A stretch of DNA of 64,000 nt from Melastoma dodecandrum (GCA_029817715.1 JARUPY010000289.1:186001-250000); one strand, 5' to 3'. Positions 47,120 to 56,546 are shown, counted from the stretch's first letter. Program-made: numbers and translations. The notes: a model not told the origin generated them from the letters alone.

Positions 47120-47439
47120 ACGATGACTTCGAGCTGATTCGCGGCAGCGGCAACGTCTACCGAGATCTGGGTCGACCTAATGCGGGCCTCGAGCAGGCGC
47201 GCGCCATTATCGCCGCCAAGATCATTCGAACGCTCGATGAACGCAAGCTTTCGACGCGGGATGCCGAGAGGCTGACGGGCGTATCCCATTCCGAGTTCAC
47301 GCGCGTTCGCAACACTCAGCTTCGTCGGTTCACGCTCGATCGTATGATTTTGATTCTCGGGAAACTCGACGAGGACATCGAAGTGAACGTTACGTTCCGA
47401 CCGCGCAGGGCCGTCCATGCTGCGTCGAACATCGCTTGA
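47116..47439 (+). CDS. HigA2-like XRE helix-turn-helix protein (PF13744-type), no toxin partner
   Basis: 107 residues: NVYRDLGRPNAGLEQARAIIAAKI followed by a helix-turn-helix (LDERKLSTRDAERLTGVSHSEFTRVRNTQLRRFTL) and MILILGKLDEDIEVNVTFRPR. This matches antitoxins of the PF13744 group, normally encoded next to a RelE/HigE toxin. None lies beside it: its ATG overlaps the fdtB stop, and its end overlaps the start of the SGNH gene by 23 bases. It may instead be a regulator of the glycan cassette. Confidence 0.82.
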   Translation: MNDDFELIRGSGNVYRDLGRPNAGLEQARAIIAAKIIRTLDERKLSTRDAERLTGVSHSEFTRVRNTQLRRFTLDRMILILGKLDEDIEVNVTFRPRRAVHAASNIA

Positions 47440-48615
47440 CGAGGACGTCGAGACCGAGGCGATAGGCTTGAGAAAACACAGTGCCAACCTTCTTCGAGCC
47501 GCCGTCGCGCTGATCTGCGTCGTGGCGTTGATCGTGCTGATCCGCCCCAACGCCTATCGCTACGTCAATCCGGCGATCCTCGCCTTCGTCACGATCCTCG
47601 TGATCGATCTCGCGACCTGGACCCGAGGCCTCGCGCAGAACGCGCTCGTCATGCTGGCCACGCTCGGCCTCGGCCTCACGGCGCTCGAGACCTACTGGGT
47701 GGCGACCGCGCCTGACGTCGAGCTCGCGACGGCCGGGCCTCTGGGGCCCGGACCCGAACTTCGGCGCCCGCGCGATCAAGACCGGCAAGATCGACGCGAA
47801 GGAGACGGTCAACGGCAAGACGATCTATGCCGCGACCTACGAGATCGACGACGGCTTCCGCCGGCTGACCCGCTCGCCGGCCGACGGTCCGCGCGTGCGC
47901 TTCTTCGGCGACAGCAACACGTTCGGCGTCGGCCTCGATAATGCGGCGACCCTGCCGCAGGCCTTCGCCGACCTCACGGGCGCCAACGTCCTCAACTTCG
48001 GCTATCCGGGCTATGGCCCCGCGCAGACCCTGCGCGCCTTCCAGCTCGGCCTCTACGACAAGGACCTCGTCGGCAGCCGTCTCTTCATCCTGCAGACGGC
48101 GCCGTTCCACGTCGAGCGCACTGCCTGCCTCGCGAGCTGGACGGTCGGCGCGCCGCGCTTCGCCACGGTCGACGGCAAGCTCGTCTTCGCCGGGCGTTGC
48201 AAGGCGCATTTTTGGCAATCGTGGGCGATCTACCAGCATCTGTTGCAGCCATTCATGGAACGGCCGAACCGTGCCGACGTCGAGAACTACGCGCAGGTCG
48301 TCGGTGCCGTCGCCGATTTGGCGCGCACGAAGTACAAGGTGCCGCTGGTGATCCTCTTCATGACCCGCGACGACCCGAATTATCTGCGCGGCACCGGCTT
48401 CACGGCGAAGGATCTCGAGGATCGCTTCCGCGCCGCCGGCGCGATTGTCGTGCCCGACGACACGAAGGCGCCGCTCGACACCTTGCGCATTCCCGGTGAC
48501 GGCCATCCGAACGCCGAGGCGGACCGGCTGCTGGCGCGCGCGCTGCGCGACGCGATCGTCGCGAGGACGGACGTCCCTCGGCGCCGCCGGCGCGGGCGTC
48601 GCGGCCTCACCATGA
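47417..48615 (+). CDS. Membrane-anchored SGNH/GDSL-like hydrolase, frameshifted
   Basis: Three N-terminal hydrophobic segments (VALICVVALIVLI, AILAFVTILVIDLA, ALVMLATLGLGLTAL) lead into an SGNH domain. Block I is RFFGDSNTFGVGL with the nucleophile Ser, then NFGYPGYGPAQTL, and near the end PGDGHPNAEADRLLA holds the Asp-x-His pair. Such domains often add or remove O-acetyl groups on polysaccharides. Slips occur near 47745 and near 48580; after the second, LGAAGAGVAASP ends at TGA 48613, overlapping the ATG of the glycosyltransferase. The context points to surface-glycan modification. Confidence 0.8.
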
Positions 48616-49780
48616 CGCAGACGAGCCCGGACCTCACGTCTGTCGCGCGGGCACCCTCGCTCCAGCTGCCGCTCGTGAGCGTGATCGTCACCTGCTACAA
48701 TCACGAGACCTTCGTCACGGCGTGCCTCGAGTCCGTCCTGGCACAAACCTATCCGCGCATCGAGCTGATCGTCGTCGACAACGCGTCCACGGACGGCTCG
48801 CGCGGCATCATAGAGGCGTTCGGCGAGAGGCTCGCCCGCGACGGCAAGACCGTTTTCTTCCAGACGATCTTCTCGCCGGAGAACACGCACGAGATCGGCG
48901 CCGTCGCGCAAGGCTTCGCCAAGGCCGCCGGCAGCTACCTGCTGTTCATCGACGGCGACGACCTGCTGCTGCCGGCCTGCGTCGAGACGCACGTCAAGGC
49001 GCATCTCGTCAGCCGCATCGCCGTCGGCGTCACCTCCGTCGACATGCTCGAGAGCCGCGGCGACGAGGTCGTCGTCGGCACCGGCCGCCTTCTCTCCGAG
49101 TTCGTGATGTCGCGGCGCGGCCAGGCGCGCGACTTCTGCCGCATGGGCAATCTCGCGGCCCTCGATTTCGGCCCGGCGTGCCGCGCGACGACGCCCTTGC
49201 GGCCGGCGACCTGCATTACGCGCCGCCGTCGATGAGCCACGAATGGATCTGGTCGCCGTCGACCGGCCTCTGCTTCCGCCGCGAGGCCGTCGAGCTGATG
49301 TTCTCGCCGGCGCCCGCCATCCGCGTCGGCGCCGACAATTACCTCGTGCGCGGCATCACCAGCCTGACCGGCGGCATCGTCATCGACCGCGCGCTCGCCG
49401 TCTATCGCCTGCACGGCAACAATTTGTTCTCGAAGCATCCGGCGCTCGCCAACTTCCACACGTTCGACAAGGCGCGAATGGCGGAATTCGATGTCGGCGT
49501 CATGGGCGCGATCGTCGAATGCTACCGGCGGCATGCCGTGCAGCTTGCCGGGCGGCTCGGCGATCCAGACCTCTACATCGACGCCGTACACCGCATCGCG
49601 CGCGTGTCGCCGGACCTGCGGGCGCGTACCGAGTTCTCTTCGTTCACGATGCAGTTCCTGCGCGACAATCGCGCGCTGCTGCGCGAGGCCTTCGGCCGGC
49701 GGACCTATCGCCGATGGATGCTGCGGTTCCTGCGCCCGCGCGACATGATCGCGCTGCTCGCGGCACGGCATTCCGCCTGA
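48612..49780 (+). CDS. Family 2 glycosyltransferase, one frameshift
   Basis: About 389 residues, GT-A fold. LPLVSVIVTCYNHETFVTACLESVLAQTYP and IELIVVDNASTDGSRGII form the nucleotide-binding part, and YLLFIDGDDLLLPAC is the DXD-type metal site. A slip near 49195 joins DLHYAPPSMSHEWIWSPSTGLCFRR (acceptor loop region) and a helical C terminus (FSSFTMQFLRDNRALL). It probably adds a sugar made by the upstream genes to a surface polymer. There is no membrane segment. It is the last gene of the cassette; a 230-base A+T-richer gap follows. Confidence 0.87.
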
Positions 49781-50012
49781 GCGGCTGGGAGGCTCCACGA
49801 TAAGAATGAGCCGCATTTATGCTGCGGCGCCACGCGATTGCGATGCCCTAGACGGATTTAATTTGCCGAAACAGCATGATAGAAGATCGCGTGAATTGCG
49901 GCGCTGAAGCGTAGGCGGGAAGAAAATTTTTAATATCGGGATATTTTCCTATTGACTTGTATGTGCTATCTGCGTTGCAGCCCAGTCCCCGGGCCGCAGG
50001 AGTTTTGCCACG

Positions 50013-50417
50013 ATGTCCCTCGCCAAAGCCGTCTCGGCTTCCCTTATCGCCTTCGGCGCCTTCGCCTTCGTCGCGCCGCATGTGAGCTTTGCCGCTTCGG
50101 CCGACATGAAGGCGCTCGATCCCGACAACGACGGCACCGTCAGCCTCGACGAGGCGAAGGCCGCGGGAGCCACGAAATTCGATGCGCTCGACACCGACAA
50201 GGACGGCACGATCGACGCCAAGGAAGCCAAGGGCCTCATGTCGAAGCCGGCGATGAAGAAGACCGACACCGACAAGGACGGCACGGTCGACAAGGCCGAG
50301 TACACGGCCGCGGTCGAGGCAGCCTTCAAGAAGGCCGACCCGGACGGCGACGGTACGCTCGACGCCAAGGAGCTGAAAACCAGCGCCGGCAAGGCCGTGG
50401 AAAAGCTTATCCAGTAG
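50013..50417 (+). CDS. Secreted four-EF-hand calcium-binding protein
   Basis: 134 residues: signal peptide (AKAVSASLIAFGAFAFVAPHVSFAA) and four canonical 12-residue loops, DPDNDGTVSLDE, DTDKDGTIDAKE, DTDKDGTVDKAE and DPDGDGTLDAKE, each with Asp at 1, 3 and 5, Gly at 6 and Glu at 12. All four should bind calcium. The spacing pairs them as two lobes, calmodulin-like but with short helices. It is likely periplasmic; a calcium buffer or sensor role is inferred. A strong terminator follows. The upstream 49900-50000 is A+T-rich with a small inverted repeat (49932-49945). Confidence 0.88.
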   Translation: MSLAKAVSASLIAFGAFAFVAPHVSFAASADMKALDPDNDGTVSLDEAKAAGATKFDALDTDKDGTIDAKEAKGLMSKPAMKKTDTDKDGTVDKAEYTAAVEAAFKKADPDGDGTLDAKELKTSAGKAVEKLIQ

Positions 50418-50427
50418 GCGGCTGGCA

Positions 50428-50461
50428 GGCGCGGCGCCCGGGTGCCGCGCCTTTCGGTTTT
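50428..50461 (+). terminator. Rho-independent terminator after the EF-hand gene
   Basis: GGCGCGGC (50428-50435) pairs with GCCGCGCC (50444-50451) over an 8-base loop, followed by TTTCGGTTTT. It also lies at the end of the convergent gene at 50472-50750 and may serve both. Confidence 0.75.
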
Positions 50462-50471
50462 GTGTTCCGGC

Positions 50472-50750
50472 TCAGCGCGCCGGCTCAGCGAGCCGGTTTG
50501 GCGCGGGAAGCGCACCGCGCGCTGCTTGGCGAGGAAAAACGCTTCGTAATCGGCGTCGGCCCCAGGCGCGTAGCTGTGTCCGGCCGACAGCCGAGCGGGC
50601 GTTGGCCCACCAGTTGGGCGTGGTCGCTGCCGCATTGAGCTCGAAGCCGAGGATCTCCTCGATTTCCTCGAGCGAGAGGACGAGTTCCGGGTCGCGACGC
50701 CGGCGCAGGAAATCGCGCAGGGGATCGTATTTACTGGCGCGCACGGACAT
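50472..50750 (-). CDS. Small conserved protein (DUF7662-like), two compensating slips
   Basis: About 92 residues. MSVRASKYDPLRDFLRRRRDPELVLSLEEIEEILGFEL and TPNWWANARSA match a small family with KYDPL near the start and WWAN in the middle, sometimes near restriction or nuclease genes. After WWANARSA a slip moves the reading to GHSYAPGADADYEAFFLAKQ, and a second returns it to end APNRLAEPAR at TGA 50472. The function is unknown; a role in nucleic-acid binding is only a guess. It is convergent with the EF-hand gene. Confidence 0.6.
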   Translation of the reverse strand: MSVRASKYDPLRDFLRRRRDPELVLSLEEIEEILGFELNAAATTPNWWANARSAVGRTQLRAWGRRRLRSVFPRQAARGALPAPNRLAEPAR

Positions 50751-51053
50751 CGCACCTCTCGGCCCCGGGGCGGGAGCCGGGTCGCGGCCTCGGCTTGTTT
50801 CCCGAAAATCGTTGCCGAAAATTCCCGATTCATGCCCGTGCGTCAAGCACCACGGTCGTTCCCGGGCCGGCGAAGCGGGGTCTAGTAACCGGCGCTCTTC
50901 TCTGCTCAGACAAAGCAAATCGATCCGGGTCTCCGGCCGCCCCCCTATTATTGCCGATCATGAAACGGTCTGGTGCCGGCCGCGCCGATTGGCGCCGGGC
51001 GCGCCCGCAATACCTCAGTACGGCGCACGGACGTGCCGCACGGAGACCGAGAC

Positions 51054-52005
51054 ATGAGCCCGAAGCCCCTTGCCGCCGCGGCGCTGGCGCTAGCGCTGAC
51101 CGCGAGCGGCGCCCACGCCGAAGCCGCGCCGTCGACGCAGGCGACGACCACGTTCCACACGGTGGCGATCGACGGCGTGGACGTCTTCTATCGCGAGGCC
51201 GGCCCGAAGGGACGCGCCGACCGTGCTCATGCTGCACGGCTTCCCCTCGTCCTCGCGCCAATTCGCGACGCTCATTCCGCTGCTCGCCGACCGCTACCAC
51301 GTTATCGCGCCGGACTATCCGGGCTTCGGCCAGAGCGCGGCGCCGCCGCCGGCAGCGTTCGCCTACACGTTCGACCACCTGGCCGCGGTGATCGACAAGC
51401 TCACGCAGACGCTCGGCGTCGCGCGCTACGTGCTCCTCATGAACGATTACGGCGGCCCGGTCGGCTTCCGCCTCGCGCTGGCCCATCCCGAACGCGTGCA
51501 GGCGATGATCGTGCAGAACGCCGTCGCCCACGAGGACGGCCTCGGCCCGCTCTGGGAGGCCCGCCGTGCGTTCTGGAAAGATCGCGCCGCGCACGAGGCA
51601 GCGGTGATATCGAGCTTCCTGTCGCTGGAGACGACCCGGCAGCGCCACCTCGGTACAAGCCCGCGCCCCGAGCGTTACGATCCTGCCGAATGGCTCGCCG
51701 AGCATGCCCATCTGACGCAGCCCGGCCAGGCGGCGATCCAGGCCGACCTCTTCTACGACTACCGCACCAACGTCGCCGCCTATCCGCGCTGGCAGGATTG
51801 GATGCGCCGGCATCGGCCGCCGCTTCTGGTCGTCTGGGGCAAGTACGATCCGTCGTTCGCCGTCGCCGGCGCCACCGCCTACCGGCGCGACGTGCCGGAC
51901 GCCGAGGTGCACATCCTCGACGCCGGGCACTTCGCCCTCGACGAGGCGGTCGACGAGATCGCCGTGCTCGTCCGCCGCTTCCTGGCGAAGCAGCCTCTCG
52001 TGTGA
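51054..52005 (+). CDS. Exported alpha/beta hydrolase (epoxide hydrolase/haloalkane dehalogenase-like), one frameshift
   Basis: Signal peptide (KPLAAAALALALTASGAHAE), then HTVAIDGVDVFYREAGPKG; after a slip near 51222, LMLHGFPSSSRQFATLIPLL gives the HGFP oxyanion motif, followed by VIAPDYPGFGQSAAP. The nucleophile elbow is LMNDYGGPVGF with Asp in place of Ser, as in haloalkane dehalogenases and epoxide hydrolases. WGKYDPSFA supplies a second Asp, and DAGHFALDE the catalytic His. About 316 residues. Export is unusual for dehalogenases. The substrate is unknown. Confidence 0.83.
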
Positions 52006-52055
52006 AATAAAACCGTGCGAGAGCTCGTTCGCGCAGCGCCTGCTTTGAGCATGGA

Positions 52056-52475
52056 CTACTTGGCGCAGATCCGCACGGTGCCCGGCGCGCCCCACATGGC
52101 GCAGGGCGAGAAGCCGAAGCGGTAGACGCCGGCGCGCGGCGTGACGAGCGACACCGTAGGCACATCGGCGTCGGCACCGGCGTAGAACCTGCCGGGTCCG
52201 CTGACGTACGGGGACCGATTGGCCATATAGGTGTGGGTCCCCCCGGTCTTCGGATCGTACTCCGACGCCAGGCCGCGCATGAAGGCGGTGACCAACTGGC
52301 CCGCGCCGAATTCGCCGACGAAGGTCGTCGCGCTGCCCTGGTAGGACCAGCAAACCTCGCCCGGTTCGATGACGATGTGGGCGACGACCTCCTCGTTGCA
52401 CGCGCTCGCCGCCGCGGTGACGGGGGCGAGCCCGCCGAGCAATGCGACAACTAGAGCGAACGATTGACGGGCCAT
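52056..52475 (-). CDS. Secreted hypothetical protein, 139 residues
   Basis: Signal peptide (MARQSFALVVALLGGLAPVTAAASA), then a mature domain of about 115 residues with three cysteines and a beta-rich look (VCWSYQGSATTFVGEFGAGQLV, TYMANRSPYVSGPGRFYAGA, GVYRFGFSPCAMWGAPGTVRIC). No family is recognised. The intact frame and good signal peptide support a real gene. It is convergent with the hydrolase. Confidence 0.65.
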   Translation of the reverse strand: MARQSFALVVALLGGLAPVTAAASACNEEVVAHIVIEPGEVCWSYQGSATTFVGEFGAGQLVTAFMRGLASEYDPKTGGTHTYMANRSPYVSGPGRFYAGADADVPTVSLVTPRAGVYRFGFSPCAMWGAPGTVRICAK

Positions 52476-52635
52476 GTCGAAATCTTAGCCGTCGAGGTGC
52501 GCTCGCGTCCATAAGCAGAAAGGCTGGCTCGCAGCGCCAGCGTGGGGCGGATGCGCGAGATTGTCCGGCGGGCGCCGCATCTCACGGCGTCTCCACGACC
52601 GGTACAGATGTCTGGCGTCGTGGGCTGCGCGGCGG

Positions 52636-54028
52636 CTACCTCTGTTGACCGTCGTCGGGTTGCTGCGCGGCGACCGTGGCGGCGGCCTTTTTCTTCGCGT
52701 GGTGCGTCCGCTGCTTGCGCGTCGGCGCCGGATCGTCCACGGGCGCGCTCGCCGGGGCCGCCTCGGCGGTCTGCGGGCCCGGCTGTGCCGCGGGTTGAGC
52801 CTGCGCAGCCTGCGGATCGGGCGCGGCGGGCTCGCCGGGCCGCAGATCGCTAGCCTTGGCGACGGCGTCGCCGCTCGTCTCGCGATGGTGGCGGGCGCGC
52901 CGCATGGCGACCGTGCGCCTTCTTCGACGGCTCCGCGTCGGCGGCACCCTGGTCGGGGGCCGCGGCCTCCGCGGCGGGTGGCGCGGCCTGCGGCGCGGCT
53001 TGTGGCGCAGCTTGGCCGGAGGTCGCCTGCGTGATCGCCGCCTGCGACTCGGCCTGCAGCAGGCGCGGGTCCTGCGTGCCGGCGCCCGCATAGGCCTGGG
53101 CGCTGGCGGGTGCGGCATCGAGGGCCGCGAAGGTCGTCACCTTGGCGGCGGCCGCGTGGCGATGATGGTCCGCGCGGTCGTCGGCGGCGGCGATGCGCTG
53201 GTTCGCCTCGACCTGCTCGATGCTCTGCTCGCCGCGCGCGATCGAGGTGACGCCGCCGTCGTGCAGCCATCTCTTCGGCGGGTGCAGCACGCCCTTGCGG
53301 TCCGGCTTGAGATCGACCGAGTCGCCTGACCTCTTGCCCTCGGGCAGCGCCACGCTCGCCGGCGCGGCTTGCTGCGGCTGCGCGGCTTGCGGCTGTGCGC
53401 CCTGCTGCGGGCCGGCGGCGGCGTAGGCCACCTGAGCCTGCGTCGTCTGCGGCTGCTGACCGGCGCCGAACAGAGCGCCGAAGACACCATAGTCCTGCGC
53501 CGGCGCGGCCTCGGCCGAGGCGACCGCCACGGGCGCGGGCTCGTCGGTCCCCGGCGCGAGCGGCGTCGAGTCGGCGGTGCGCAGGGCGCTGAGCAGGCCG
53601 CGCGCCTTGGCGGTCGCGTAATAGCCGCTGGCGTACAGGCGGACCGCCGCGTCCTCGCTCTTGCCGGCGATGACGAAGGCATTGGCGAGATAGGGTACGG
53701 CGTAGCGAAGGTTGACGACCGGGTTGAGCAGCTCGGCCGGCGAGCCCGTGAAACCCATGCTCTTGGCGGTCGGATAACTGATCTGCATCAGGCCCCAGAA
53801 GCTGTGGTTCCGGGCCCGTGGGTTGTAGCGGCTCTCGCGCATCACGACGCGACGCACCAGTTTCTCCGGCACGCCGTGGCGATGCGCCGCCTTGATGATC
53901 GCCTCGTCGAGCGCCGCCGAATGCGCCGGCTCCTCGGCGGCCAGCGTGGCACCGCGCACGGCGATCAGCGCGAGGCCGCAGGCGGCCAGGAGGAGGGGGG
54001 TGCGGCGCACGTGCCTGGAGACCGTCAC
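52636..54028 (-). CDS. Lytic transglycosylase (SLT domain) with long Ala/Gln-rich tail, one frameshift
   Basis: GTG start at 54028 and signal peptide (RRTPLLLAACGLALIAVRGATLAAE). The SLT domain is AIIKAAHRHGVPEKLVRRVVMRESRYNPRARN with catalytic Glu in MRESRYN, NHSFWGLMQISYPTAKSMG, NLRYAVPYLANAFVI and LYASGYYATAK. It cleaves murein glycan to 1,6-anhydro ends. A low-complexity tail of about 280 residues follows, with PQAAPQAAPPAA units. A slip near 52910 continues it to a basic Lys/His end (RTHHAKKKAAATVAAQQ) at 52636. It begins two bases after the upstream PepSY-like gene. Confidence 0.85.
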
Positions 54029-54030
54029 GA

Positions 54031-55505
54031 TCAGGGTTTCTCCGCCTTGGGCTCGGGCGCGGCAGCGGCATCGTCCGGCGTGGGCGCTGCGTAAGGCGCG
54101 GGCGGGCTCTTCTTGGTGCTGCCGGTCGGCGAGGTGTCCGGCGCCGCGTCGACGGACGGGTCCGCCTCGGACTTGTCGGCGACGGACGGAGACGCGGCCG
54201 GCTCCGCGGCACCTGTGGCGGCGGGCTTGATGGCGGGGGCGGTCTCCGGCGCGGCGGCGGCTGGCTTAGCCGGCTCGGCGGCGGGTTCCGCCGGCTTGAC
54301 GGGCTCGGGCGCGGCAGCCACGGGGGCCGCCGGCTCGGGGTTGGCGACGACCGGGCTCGCCGGCTTGGTCGGCTCCGGATTGGCGACGACCGGCGTTTTC
54401 CGGCTTCGCCGGCTCGGGATTGGCGACGACCGGTGTTTCCGGCTTGGCAGCATCCGACTTGGCGGCATCGGGGGTGGCAGCGACCGGGTTTGCCGGCGCC
54501 GCTTCCTGCGGCGCGACGGCCGCGTCGCTCTTGTCCGCAGGCTTGATCTCTTGCGGCGCCGCGGTGGCGGCGGCCGGCGTCATCTCGGCCGGCTTCGGCG
54601 CCGCATTGCCCATTTCCGCCGGGGCCACGGCGGCACGGGCGGCGGCGGCCTGGGCCTCGGCGGCCTTGACCGCGACCTCGGCCCTCACCTGCGCGGCCTT
54701 GGCCTGCATCAGCTTGGCCTCGGCGGCGGCGAGCGCCCGGCGCTTGACCTCGGCGGCACGGGCCTCGGCGCGATGGGCTTCGGCCTGCCGCGCTTCCTCG
54801 CGGCGCGCCTCCTGCGCCTTGGCTTCGGCGGCCCTGCGGGCCATCGCCTCGGCTTCGGCGAGCTTGGCCTGCGCGGCGCGGGCCTCGGCGGCGCGCGACG
54901 CCGCCAGCTTCCGGGCGTCGGCCTCGGCCTGTGCCGCCTGGGCGGCGGCCGCCTTGGCCGCGGCGAGCTCGTCGTCGGTCGGCGCCGCCGCCGCTGCGAC
55001 GGCGGGCGTCGCGGTTGCGGGCGTCTGCGGCGCGGCAGCCCGGCGGTGCGGCCGCGGCGACAGGCGCGGCGGGAGGTGCAGCGGCGACGACGGGTCCGAG
55101 GTCGCGGGCGCTGGCGACGACGCCGTTCGACGCGTTGAAGATCAGCTCGAAGCGATGGCCGGCGCCGTTCTCGGCGGTCGCGAAATAGGCGCGCCCGCGG
55201 CGATACGGTACGCTCGTGAGGGTATAGCCCTGGCGCGCCGCCATGCGGCGGACGTGCCGGGCGGAAACGAAGACCGGCCCGGCCGCCTCGCGCGCGGGAC
55301 GCGCGTCACGGACAGGACGGTCGTGGCCGCGCGGCGCCGGACCCACGGCGCCTGTCGGATTGCCGTCGAACCCGTAGCCGCGCATCGGATCCAGGACTTC
55401 GGCACGCGTTACCGTCGGGAGGAGAACGGCGACCGACGCGGCCAGAACGGCCATGCGTGCGAGTCGACCCGCCCGCGCGGAGCGAGCCAAGAAAACGTCC
55501 TGCAT
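54031..55505 (-). CDS. Exported PepSY-like/Ala-rich coiled-coil envelope protein, frameshifted
   Basis: Signal peptide (RMAVLAASVAVLLPTVTRAE), then a PepSY-like domain at about residues 80-135 (SARHVRRMAARQGYTLTSVPYRRGRAYFATAE, FELIFNASNGVVAS). After a slip near 55035 comes a long uninterrupted Ala/Glu/Lys helix (LAAAKAAAAQAAQAEADARK, AMARRAAEAKAQEARREEAR) and an extended Pro-rich tail with repeats of PVVANPEPxKP. A second slip near 54395 lies inside those repeats. The form suggests a periplasm-spanning rod near the wall. It is the first gene of an operon with the lytic transglycosylase. Confidence 0.7.
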
Positions 55506-56001
55506 GTAAGGTCCCCCGGCAATCCGCCGCCGTATTTGCGCGAAACTCGGCACCAATTAGGGCGAAACCTTGGTGCGGGGGAAGACGGCCGGACGCGTTT
55601 CCAAGCCTGTTGCAAAGGCGCCGCAGTGGTTTGTCGCGGGCTTGCCGATCCGGGGCGTCGATCGAAGCCTCCGGGGCGAACCCCGGCCATCCGAGTTCGA
55701 CTGTTTGGGGTCATGGCCGGGCTTGTCCCACGGCTGTCCGGTTCGGCCGCAGCTTTCTGAACAAGTTGCTCTTCGGAACCAAAAATCCGCCATTCCCAGT
55801 CATGGCCGGGCTTGTCCCGGCCACCCACGCCGAGACATTGCGAACCTTTCGGCCTGGTTTGCGCGATGTCGCGGCGTGGGTGCCCGGGACATGCCCGGGC
55901 ATGACCCGTTTTGGTCGTTCGAGCACTTCGGGATCCGCCGCTGCGCGCAACGGGCCAGCCGTCAAACCAAGCCCGATCTGCCGAGACGGCGCCTCGTCAC
56001 C
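55506..56001. other. 500-base intergenic stretch with family D repeats
   Basis: No gene is supported. It holds a left half of the family D palindrome at about 55708-55730 and a complete copy at 55799-55905. Bases 55506-55700 show only scattered frames in all phases with no start or codon pattern. Confidence 0.6.
55799..55905. repeat. Palindromic intergenic repeat, family D copy 2
   Basis: GTCATGGCCGGGCTTGTCCC, then GGCCACCCACGCCGAGAC on the left, and GCGGCGTGGGTGCCCGGGAC, then ATGCCCGGGCATGAC on the right. It has the same arm order as 36179-36286 with a different centre. Confidence 0.85.
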
Positions 56002-56274
56002 TCAGTGCGCGCGGTCCGATCCGTTCGACGAGACGACCGTCGCGCGCATCGCCGCCCGCGCTTCCTGGATCGCCATGGCGAGGAGATAGGCGAGGAACTT
56101 CTCGCCGAGCGCGTCGGCGCCCTCTTTCGCGGCGGTGCAATGATCGACGAGCTCGACGAGCGCATCCATGCGGCGCGGAAAGCGCGGCGTCGGATCCGCC
56201 GACACCGGTCCACGCGCCCTCGTGCTCGCCCGTGAGGTCGCCAACCGAGTGTCTCCCGCGCCACGCCGCGCCAT
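56002..56274 (-). CDS. Hypothetical protein, about 90 residues
   Basis: From ATG 56274 a basic, low-complexity N terminus is followed by a convincing amphipathic helical part (MDALVELVDHCTAAKEGADAL, KFLAYLLAMAIQEARAAMRATV). No family is recognised and no signal peptide is seen. The N-terminal third may be out of frame: GEHEGAWTGVGGSD in another frame looks equally likely. Confidence 0.45.
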   Translation of the reverse strand: MARRGAGDTRLATSRASTRARGPVSADPTPRFPRRMDALVELVDHCTAAKEGADALGEKFLAYLLAMAIQEARAAMRATVVSSNGSDRAH

Positions 56275-56546
56275 CAGTCCCCTCCTTGTCCCCAAGCAAG
56301 AAAGCATACAGGACCGCGCCGTGGCCCGCATTGCCCAAATGGGGCAGAAAACCGTACTCGGCTAACGCGTCACTCTATGGGCGGTTCGCGCGACTGGCAT
56401 CCGGCGCACGTTCCACAAGCGAACGGAGCGGCAGAAAAACGTCCGGGACGCGCCGCCGCTGCCGCGCGGGGACGATCGATCGTTCCCGAGCGGCGGACCG
56501 GGCAGGCCTTCTTTACTCATGCGCGACGCTCGTATAGGCGTCATCT

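Noticed and set aside
47895..49235. A fused SGNH hydrolase-glycosyltransferase protein
   Set aside because: A one-base shift near 48580 gives a natural hydrolase end and TGA overlapping the glycosyltransferase ATG.
49952..49975. A sigma-70 promoter (TTGACT) for the EF-hand gene
   Set aside because: No -10 element lies at an acceptable distance; the A+T-rich segment may hold a promoter, but it cannot be defined by eye.
52485..55556. A 1023-codon minus-strand open frame covering the PepSY-like and transglycosylase genes
   Set aside because: It is in frame with the first gene only at its start; the SLT domain lies in another frame with its own GTG start.
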